From: Herbaspirillum rubrisubalbicans
GTDB taxonomy: Bacteria; Pseudomonadota; Gammaproteobacteria; Burkholderiales; Burkholderiaceae_D
NCBI RefSeq assembly: GCF_003719195.1
Contig: NZ_CP024996.1
Span: 2,852,001-2,916,000 of the forward strand
DNA length: 64,000 bases
Direction of reading: 5' to 3'
Below are positions 37,567 to 45,500 of the stretch, in pieces. The number at the start of each line of letters is the position of its first letter. Position 1 is the first letter of the stretch. The position numbers were made by a program, and so were the translations under genes. The notes under the pieces were generated by a model that worked only from the letters and a program-made list of their open reading frames with translations, was not told the origin of the DNA and searched no databases.

Positions 37567-38247
37567 TCAGCCTGCCGCCAGTACCGGGTGGCGGGCGTTG
37601 CGCGGCACAGTGCTACCTTCCCGTGAGCCGCGACCGTCGCCTTCGCAATGACCATGCTCGAGACCGGAACTGCGCAGCAGCAGCTCCTTGAGAAGGTCAT
37701 TAAGATTGTCGGCGCATTCGCGCAAATAGTTGTAAAACAGCAGGCCGAACAGGGCGATGGAAATTCCCAGTGCCGTGGCATACAGGGCCGTGCCGATGCC
37801 CTTGGAAACGCCAGAGGGGTCGGAGATACCCGATGAAGCCAGGACCGCGAAGGTATCGATGATGCCCAGGATGGTGCCCACCAGGCCCAGCAGCGGTGCC
37901 GCCGTGACGATGGTATCAAGCACCCAGAGACGCGCATTGACGCGCTTCTTGCCGGCGATGTAGATCGCCTCGCCGAGGTCTTCCCGCTGGGCCTGTGTGA
38001 CGGCCCTGCCCTGCACCTGCAGTGCCTCGCGCACCAATTGCGCGGGCACCGTCTGACGCTCCAGCAGGGAGGCGTCGATGACCGGAGGGGCGCCCTCCTT
38101 GGCGCTCATCGTGCGCAGCAGGCGCAATGCATCGCGTGCACTGAACATGAAGAACAACTGCCGCTCCACGATCATGAAAACCGCCAGTGCGGCGGCCACA
38201 TACATGGCATAGAAAGTCAGTTCATGGAATAACTGGATGGCATTCAT
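37567..38247 (-). CDS. exbB: ExbB-type proton-channel protein
   Basis: A 226-residue MotA/TolQ/ExbB-family protein. Three membrane helices: about residues 12-30, 115-137 (LDTIVTAAPLLGLVGTILGII) and 160-180 (ATALGISIALFGLLFYNYL). It couples proton flow to TonB. The open frame extends 67 codons upstream, but the ATG at 38247 with an AAGGAGC site is the start. It lies between the receptor gene and gntR. Confidence 0.9.
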   Translation of the reverse strand: MNAIQLFHELTFYAMYVAAALAVFMIVERQLFFMFSARDALRLLRTMSAKEGAPPVIDASLLERQTVPAQLVREALQVQGRAVTQAQREDLGEAIYIAGKKRVNARLWVLDTIVTAAPLLGLVGTILGIIDTFAVLASSGISDPSGVSKGIGTALYATALGISIALFGLLFYNYLRECADNLNDLLKELLLRSSGLEHGHCEGDGRGSREGSTVPRNARHPVLAAG

Positions 38248-38314
38248 AAAAGCTCCTTGGGTAAGAGGCACTGCCGGTTTGTGGGCGGCAGTGCGGCGGA
38301 TCATGCCGATCGGA

Positions 38315-40786
38315 TCAGAAATCGCTGCTGAGCGACACCTGGAAGGTACGCGGTGCGCCGACGTAGAACAGCGGCGCCGATGCTGCCGAGATGGCTGCAC
38401 CATTGGTGCCAGTGGTGGCATTGGCATTGGTGGTGAAGGACGATCCACTGGGGCCGGTCATGCTCAGGTACTTCTTGTCGAACAGGTTGAGCAGCTGGAA
38501 GCGGATCGTCGGCGTTTGCAGGAACAAGGTTTTATCGAAGCGGTAACCGGCGCCCAGGTCAAACAGCGTGTATCCGCCGATCTTGTCGTCATTGACCAAG
38601 GTGGTGTAGCGCTGGCCGACGTAGCGCCCTTGTGCACTGGCGTAGAAAGGACCGCTGCTGTACTGCAGCGACAGCGAGGCCAGCCATTCCGGCGTGTCCG
38701 GCATCTGCTTGCCGGTGGTCTGCAGGGTAGTCGCCGTCCCGTTGGCAGCACGCACGGCCACCTTGTCGTCGAGCATACTGGAGTCGGCATGGGTGAGCGA
38801 ACCATACATGTTCCAGTTGTCGTTCAGCTTATACCCCGCTTCCAGTTCCAGGCCATAGGTGCGCGAGGCACCTACGTTGAACTGAGTGCTCAGGGCCGAG
38901 ACCGGGTCATACTGGCTGGCGATGCGGTCCTTGAAGTCGATGTAGAACACCGAGCCGGAGAGAGTCAGGCGGTTGCCGGCATAGCGGTAGCCCAGGTCGA
39001 CATCGTTGGATTTCTCTGGATTGACCTTGGGCGAGCCGATGCGCAGCGGCACGATGTTGCCTTGGCTGTCGCGCGCGATTAGCGCACCATTGACGATGGA
39101 GGTCGTGTAGTTGCTGGCCGCCGCCGTCTGGACCAGGCCGGTATTGGCCGTATTCTCCGGGGCGCGGGCATTCTGCCCCAGGTTCATGAAGACCGATTGC
39201 GTCTCGCTGAGCTGGTAACGCAGGCCGATGTTGCCCAGCGTATTGCTGAATTTCTGCCTGACCTCATAGTCCGCCCCGCCGCTGTTGGCGCTCAAGCCGC
39301 TGGCAAAGTTCTGAAAGTCGCGCTTGACCTCCTGGCGCTTGAGGCCTAACTGGATATTGAGGCGCTCATTGATCAGCGAGAAGCTGTCCTGCAGAAACGC
39401 CGTGTGGGCGTCCACCCGGGTGTACCAGTTGCGCGACGCATTGTAGGGCGTGCCATCGGCATACTTCAGATACTGGGCACTGTTGGTCAGCCAGTAATCC
39501 GACGTATTGCCATTGCTGTCGATGGATACGAAGGGGCTATATTGCTGCGAAATGCCACGGTCCAGCCACAATCCTCCCGATAGATTGTGGCTGCCTAGCT
39601 GATAGTTGGCCTTGGTGGTGACGCCCCAGCGGTTGGTCTGGCTGACATTGCTGCCATAGCCCAGGATCGTGTCGAGCCTGTCACCGTCGCCATTGAGGTC
39701 GCCGATGCCTCCGTGCAGCAGATTGCTGCCCAGCGCTTCGGAGACGCTGGTGAGCTGGTTTCCGCCGGTGCCGTAGCCATAGATGTAATAGGGATTGACA
39801 TCCAGGCTAGCCTGCGGCGAGAGCTGCCAATGGTTGACCATCGAAACCTGATAATTTTCAAAGGGATTGTTATTGAAGCCTTGGTAGTTGCCGAGGATGG
39901 CGGCATTGGCCGTCGCTTCATTTTGGGCCGTACCACTGACCGGTGGCAGATGGCGCGGCGGCGTCGTGCCGAAATCATAGCCGTAGCCGAAGCGCGCCAG
40001 GTCTGCCTTGCTGACGGTGCGATAGTTGGCGTTGTCCATCTTGTTCCACAGGAAGGCCAGCTTGGAGTAACTGCCTGCGCCGAAATCAAAGACTGCCTTG
40101 GCATCCACATGCTGGCGCCTGGCGTTGCCGGCGCCCTTGAACTTGTCGGCCCCAGCCTGCGACATGGAAATGAAGAACTTGGCCCGGTCATTGGCGAACT
40201 TGCCGGAATCGAAGCGCAGGAATTCTTTGTTGTAGCGATTGGAACCGAAGGCGAGATTGAATTTTCCGCCGATGGTGTCACGAGGATCGCAGGTGCTGAT
40301 GCCGACGTTGCCGCCACTGGCACCGACGTGCGGTGCTTCCATGTCGCCACTGCCCTGGTTGAGGAAGACATCACAGGTATTCTCGGGGTCGGCGAACTCC
40401 TGGATATTGATGGAGTAGTTCAGCGAGTCGTTCAGCGGTGCACCATCCAGAGTCAATCCCATCTGGTTGGCATTGTAGCCACGTACCCGCAGGGTACCGC
40501 CGAAGAGGCCTGTGCCATCCTGGTCGAAGGCGGACACCCCCGGCAGACTCTGGATGATCTGGAAGGCGGTCGAGGAGGAGCCCATCTTGCTGATGGCTTC
40601 ACGGCTGACCGAGCTGCGCGCCTTGGGCGTGTCGTCAGCCTGGATCATGCCGGCGCCCGGCGCTTCAGCCGCACCGTTGACGGTAATCTGGCCCAGATTG
40701 CTAGTTTCTTGCGCCCATGCTGGCGCCAGATCGACCAGGAACAGGCTCGACACCAGCAGCGCCAGCTTGTTGAATTTCAACTTCAT
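38315..40786 (-). CDS. TonB-dependent outer-membrane receptor
   Basis: An 823-residue receptor. Signal peptide MKLKFNKLALLVSSLFLVD ending at AWA, a probable TonB box (GQITVNG), a plug domain (IIQSLPGVSAFDQDG, LRVRGYNANQM) and a beta-barrel ending in Phe (FQVSLSSDF). Start at 40786 is preferred over 40801 because GGGAG lies 8 bases upstream and the signal peptide then begins at once. Substrate unknown; operon content suggests a nucleoside or nucleoside conjugate. Confidence 0.93.
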   Translation of the reverse strand: MKLKFNKLALLVSSLFLVDLAPAWAQETSNLGQITVNGAAEAPGAGMIQADDTPKARSSVSREAISKMGSSSTAFQIIQSLPGVSAFDQDGTGLFGGTLRVRGYNANQMGLTLDGAPLNDSLNYSINIQEFADPENTCDVFLNQGSGDMEAPHVGASGGNVGISTCDPRDTIGGKFNLAFGSNRYNKEFLRFDSGKFANDRAKFFISMSQAGADKFKGAGNARRQHVDAKAVFDFGAGSYSKLAFLWNKMDNANYRTVSKADLARFGYGYDFGTTPPRHLPPVSGTAQNEATANAAILGNYQGFNNNPFENYQVSMVNHWQLSPQASLDVNPYYIYGYGTGGNQLTSVSEALGSNLLHGGIGDLNGDGDRLDTILGYGSNVSQTNRWGVTTKANYQLGSHNLSGGLWLDRGISQQYSPFVSIDSNGNTSDYWLTNSAQYLKYADGTPYNASRNWYTRVDAHTAFLQDSFSLINERLNIQLGLKRQEVKRDFQNFASGLSANSGGADYEVRQKFSNTLGNIGLRYQLSETQSVFMNLGQNARAPENTANTGLVQTAAASNYTTSIVNGALIARDSQGNIVPLRIGSPKVNPEKSNDVDLGYRYAGNRLTLSGSVFYIDFKDRIASQYDPVSALSTQFNVGASRTYGLELEAGYKLNDNWNMYGSLTHADSSMLDDKVAVRAANGTATTLQTTGKQMPDTPEWLASLSLQYSSGPFYASAQGRYVGQRYTTLVNDDKIGGYTLFDLGAGYRFDKTLFLQTPTIRFQLLNLFDKKYLSMTGPSGSSFTTNANATTGTNGAAISAASAPLFYVGAPRTFQVSLSSDF

Positions 40787-40915
40787 CGTTGCGACTCCCA
40801 TAGAATGGTTCGGTTGCGTTTCGCGCCGGACAAGCGCGGACAGTCATGGCATTTCTTCGGCATCGCCAATGCGATACCGACTTCTCGGAAAAAGCTTTAC
40901 GGGCGCAGTACCGGC

Positions 40916-40927
40916 TGGTACGTATCA
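40916..40927. promoter_or_regulatory. GntR operator-like site between tonB and receptor gene
   Basis: TGGTACGTATCA, one mismatch from the palindrome at 37471. It overlaps the tonB stop codon and lies 129 bases upstream of the receptor start. Confidence 0.6.
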
Positions 40928-41635
40928 GTCTGTGGACGGCTTGAATTCAAGATCCACCACGAAGCGGTGTGTGGGCTGCCCGGGCTGGAACTGCTCGGGG
41001 AATGACGGAAACCGTCCCATGCCCACACTTCGGCGTGCGGCCTGGTCGAGCAGCATGGAATTGGAGCTTTGCTCGATGCCGACATCCACCACTGAGCCAT
41101 CGCGATTGAGGACGAACCATACTTTGACGGTACCTTCCGGCCGCTGCAGGCTGGCCTCACGCCCCGTCGGATAACGCTTCACGGCGTTAAGATAGGCGCG
41201 CACCCTGGCGATGAACTCAGCCTCTACATTCGGTTTGGGTGCTGGCGGTACCGGTGGCGGCGCCGGCGAGACGGGTGTCGGTACCGGGGCTGCAGGCGCA
41301 GGCGTTGGTGTCGGCGCAGCGGCTGACGGCACGCTCGTCGTGGGCGCGGCGGCCGGTTTGGGCAGCACGGGCTGTGGTGCTGGCGGCGTCGGCCTGGGCG
41401 ACGGCGGGCTCTTGGGGGCAGGCCGGAGCGGCGTTGCCATGGGCGGCTGTTGTGGCTGTGGCGCAGGAGGCAGGCTGACAGGGTCGATGATCTCCAATTT
41501 CACTGGCTCGTCGTACTTGGGCTTGAGCGGTTTGACGACCTGTACTCCGGCCGTGACGAGCAGCAATGTCAGGCCTGCTGCAGGCAAGGCTGCGACCCAG
41601 TCGCGATGACGATAAATCAGCAGCATGGCCATCAT
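40925..41635 (-). CDS. tonB: TonB energy transducer
   Basis: A 236-residue protein with one N-terminal membrane anchor (about residues 16-33), a long Pro/Ala-rich periplasm-spanning region (about 50-135) and a C-terminal TonB domain (RVRAYLNAVKRYPTGREA, GTVKVWFVLNRDGSVVDVGI). It transmits energy from ExbBD to the receptor encoded next. ATGA overlap with exbD. Confidence 0.93.
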   Translation of the reverse strand: MMAMLLIYRHRDWVAALPAAGLTLLLVTAGVQVVKPLKPKYDEPVKLEIIDPVSLPPAPQPQQPPMATPLRPAPKSPPSPRPTPPAPQPVLPKPAAAPTTSVPSAAAPTPTPAPAAPVPTPVSPAPPPVPPAPKPNVEAEFIARVRAYLNAVKRYPTGREASLQRPEGTVKVWFVLNRDGSVVDVGIEQSSNSMLLDQAARRSVGMGRFPSFPEQFQPGQPTHRFVVDLEFKPSTD

Positions 41636-42045
41636 TTGCGCTTGGAAACGAAGGACAGCGCATCAAAGCCGTTGCCTTTGAGCGTGTCCATCAGGTCGAT
41701 CACGCGCTGGAATTCGATTTTCTGATCTGCATTGACGATGAGCACCAGCTTCTTGCCGGGCTCCTTCTGTTGCAGTTGTTTCAGGTTCGGCACCAAGGCA
41801 TCGAGCTTGATCGGCTTGCCTTCCAGCTCCAACTCGCCATCTACCCCCAGGGCGATGCGGGCGATATGCTGGGTCTGCAGGTCACTGGCCGAGGAGGAGC
41901 TGGGCAAGGAGGTCTTGATGCCCAGCGCCGGAATCACGTTCAGGCTCAGCAGCACGAAAAAGACCAACAAGAACATCATCACGTCGATCATGGGAATGAT
42001 CTCGATACGCGCCCTGCGCTTTTCCGTTTCGCCCCAGCTTCTCAT
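41632..42045 (-). CDS. exbD: ExbD/TolR-type biopolymer transport protein
   Basis: A 137-residue protein with one membrane helix near residues 18-40 (IPMIDVMMFLLVFFVLLS) that contains the conserved proton-carrying Asp, and a periplasmic domain ending with DLMDTLKGNGFDALSFV. The start at 42045 has AAGGAGC; nine in-frame upstream codons are probably not translated. First gene of the block. Confidence 0.92.
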   Translation of the reverse strand: MRSWGETEKRRARIEIIPMIDVMMFLLVFFVLLSLNVIPALGIKTSLPSSSSASDLQTQHIARIALGVDGELELEGKPIKLDALVPNLKQLQQKEPGKKLVLIVNADQKIEFQRVIDLMDTLKGNGFDALSFVSKRK

Positions 42046-42140
42046 CGCAGCTCCTTGATCGGTATGACGCATAGCGAAGAGTTCGCACGCGCTTTGAAAG
42101 TGAGGCGATTATGAAATTTCAGCGTTCTGCTGTCAATAAC

Positions 42141-42152
42141 TGGTACGTACCA
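42141..42152. promoter_or_regulatory. GntR operator upstream of exbD
   Basis: Perfect TGGTACGTACCA, 95 bases upstream of exbD and next to an AT-rich stretch that probably holds the promoter. Exact copy of the site at 37471. Confidence 0.75.
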
Positions 42153-42371
42153 AATAAATATATTTTGGTTTTTTCTATTTTTAATATTACTGTAATAAAA
42201 ATGCGGTATCGACGATTTCTGTTCACGTTTCATTTACCTGAAAATCATCAGTTCGCACCATAAATGTCCATCTAGAGCGCTAAATTGGGGCGTTTTAATA
42301 AAGCCCGCCAGCACATATCTATCCCTTGGTGTATCGGACTTGTTGCCGCCACCGGATTGTTTTATAAATAT

Positions 42372-42383
42372 TGGTACGGTCCA
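42372..42383. promoter_or_regulatory. Degenerate GntR operator
   Basis: TGGTACGGTCCA differs from the palindrome at two central positions. It lies between exbD and the hrp-box, 57 bases before it. Confidence 0.45.
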
Positions 42384-42428
42384 CTTTTGATTAATTTGCG
42401 AAAATAAATATGACATTTGGATGACATT

Positions 42429-42456
42429 GGAACAATGCCAGTATCCGCACCACCCA
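42429..42456 (+). promoter_or_regulatory. hrp-box-like promoter of the 1605-residue protein
   Basis: GGAACA-N15-CCACCCA fits the HrpL-sigma consensus GGAACC-N15/16-CCACNNA with a single mismatch. It lies 78 bases upstream of the start codon at 42534, the usual distance for type III effector genes. Confidence 0.65.
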
Positions 42457-42533
42457 GCAGCAGACATCTGGGTCATTGCTGTGCTGCCTTGGCTGCGGCG
42501 TGACCCCCTTCAGCCTTCTTCCATTGCACCAAC

Positions 42534-45500
42534 ATGGCTCATATTTCTTCTTCACGTCCACCGCTCAACGAAATCATCGAGCTGAGCGGCACATCTTCGT
42601 CGTCGGTTGCCGCGCCTGCCGCTGAGACGAACCCGACCATCGCACCAGCCGAGGGATCCCGGCTTGCCTCCAGGCGCGATCTGGAGCGCCGACCGGCTCA
42701 ACTGCAAGGCCGGATCGAGCCCCAGCAAGCCCCGGTCCTGTATCAGCACACCGACGCCCCGGCTGATGTCCATATCGAGATTGCGTCCGAGGCCATGCTG
42801 CTGTCGGCGTTGACGGCGCAACCGGTAGCCTCCGCGCCCGCGCTGACACAACTGCACCAGGACATGCGCCAGAGCGGCGTCAGTCGTGCCGAATTCGACG
42901 ACATCGTCACGGCGCTCCAAGGGCGTCACGTGGAATCAGCGTCAGCCGGCGTCAAGCTTGCCTCGCTTAATGATCACGTTGGCATCGCCAGTTTTCCCTT
43001 CGCTTTTCGTCACAGCAAGGTAGCCACCCACCTGCTGGTGATCAAGGACAGCGTGCCGGGGCCGGAGGGGGCGTCCGATCTGTATTTCATCAAGGGTTAC
43101 GCCAATCGGCTGGTGGGGCCACGCGAGCTGCTGGGCTTTGCAGCGCGGCGCGAGGAACTCATGGCCGCAGAAAGCACCGGCGTGGGGGGACCACAGGTGA
43201 CCATGGAAACCTACTTCTGCACGTATTTGCTGGAGTGTTCGCGCCGCTCGCTTCTGTTCGCGCGCCGCAGCGCCGATGAGAGCAATACTGTGGTCATGCC
43301 AGTGCCGCCCAACGCCACCCCGTTTCCCCGCCAGTTTTCATGGGCCAATGCTGAGAACTACATGGCCGAGGGCTTCGGCGAGCCCCCGCCATCGCAGCGC
43401 GCCGATGCTCACAGCAGTGATTTTCGGCTGGGATACTGCGACCTCAATGGGCCGGAAAACCGCGCCATCATCTTCCTTACCGACCAGAAGTACCACAACA
43501 CCTTACGTCCGATCCAGAGCCGTTCCTATGGCCAGTATCCGGCCAGTCTGAACATCGGCGGTGGCGCCATCGCCCAGGTGACCGGTTTCGACGATCGCGG
43601 CGTGGAGATCATCGCTCCCAGCGATGCACCGGGGGTGAAGAATGCGACCATGCGTCAACTCATCGAATCTTTCATGGCCGACCGACCGCGCAACCGCACG
43701 CTCATTGTGCGCACCGAAGACCAGTACCGGCACCGCTTCGAATATGCGCCAGAGGGCCTGAAGATGACCCTGCTCGATCCACATGGCGAAGCGGTCAAGG
43801 CGCTGTCGCCGTTGCCCGGTGCCGATGTCTCGGTCTATGGGTGGCGTGGCGACAATACAGGTCCTTATGGCAGCATCGCCGGCTATGCCGATCCTCGAAT
43901 CATCGTCTCCACCGGAGAGGAAATTCCGGCCGCCCCCTTCCTCAAGGACCGGCATTCGCTCAAGGGCATCGCCACGGCGGCCTCCCATGTTCTGACTGAT
44001 ATCATCCTCAATGATCTCAACCCCATGGTCAGGGGCACTACGGCCAATGGCGTCATTCGGACCACCTTGCGCGCGCTGATCACCGGCACCACGGTCTATG
44101 GGATGACAGCCTTGATGAACAGCCTGCGCGATGAAAAGACCCACACCCTGTTTGCCGGCGCACGCGCCTTCACCGGTTCGGGCGCCGGCGTCGTCGATGA
44201 AAAGACCATCGCCAGCGCCATCGCCGTCACGGTGCTGGCGCAGGACGTGGTGACGCAGGCCTACCGCTTTGCCTACAAGAACTTCGTCAAGGACACGGCA
44301 AAGAGCCGGGAACAAATTGCGGGCCAGATCTTTAATGAGGCTTTGTTGCCTTTCCTGGGCGAGCTGGGACGGCTGCTGCTCAATTACGGCATCCAGACAC
44401 GCATGGGATTACCACGCGGCAACGAGAACGATATATACAGTCTCTTCGGCGTGGCCACGGTACTCACGGGCATAGAGTTCCTGCGCGGTCGCTCGGGCGA
44501 CCCCGACAACCATCTTTTTCTCAGTGCCACCTACAAGGCCATGGACTTCTTCGCCGCCGATCTGGTGTTCCGCTCATTGGGTGCGGTCTACGGGGCTGCG
44601 CCGCTGACCGCTAACGTTTCCGGCGCGGCCGCTGAACGCGGCGACATGCCTACCAATTATCTGGAAGCCTTCGTCACGCGTCTGGGTGTGCGCGGCGTGG
44701 ACAAAGCCTTGCTGCCGATTCTCTCGATCCTGTTCTCCGGTGCCGGCCTGGCCGGTGCCAGTGCGCGCGCCGGTGAGGACCAGTTGGCGCGCGAGAACAG
44801 TCCCAACAACATGGTGGCCCGGGTGCGCGATCTACTCAACATCTTTTCCGTTGAAGCCGAGCGCATGATCGAGGGCGGGCGCGATCGTCTGGAGGATATC
44901 GAGGCCCTGCGCCGCACCTCGGTCATGCTCAAGGATAGCGTGGAGAACATGCGGCGAGCGATCAATCATCTCAATCTGGAGGCGCCGCGTACTGCGCGCA
45001 CCGAGCTTGAACAGGTCCGGGCAGCGGCCAGTTTTCATGAGATGACGCCTGCCCAGCAACAGCAGCATCTCGAGGAGGTCCAACGTTACTACCAAGAGAT
45101 GATCGCCGCCTCGGACCTGCTATCCGGACGTGCAGGACCGGCCGATATCGACCAGGCCGGCCCCTCGCGGATGCCGGATCTGGAGCTAGCCGCCTCCAAT
45201 AGCATTGCCAGCCTGCCGGTCCGCATTCGCAAGGCCACCGAGCTGTTGATGAAAAGCTTTCCGGCGACCTATGCCGCCAACCCGGCCATGACCTATCCGA
45301 CCGCGGTCTCCCCCGACTTCATCAGCGCGCCGCTGCCACACACGGCTAGCCCCTCGGCACCCTTCGCGCGCACCGAACGCATTCCACGCCAGCAGACCAC
45401 CTTCACCGATGCCCAGGTGCCTTACGTCAAGCAATTGCAGCAGACGCTGGGCAATGCACCAGGCATGCCACAGAAGGTGGAGCACAGCAATCCACACTAC

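Noticed and set aside
42234..42476. 80-residue minus-strand open frame between exbD and the effector gene
   Set aside because: No ribosome site, atypical composition, and it covers operator and hrp-box sequences.
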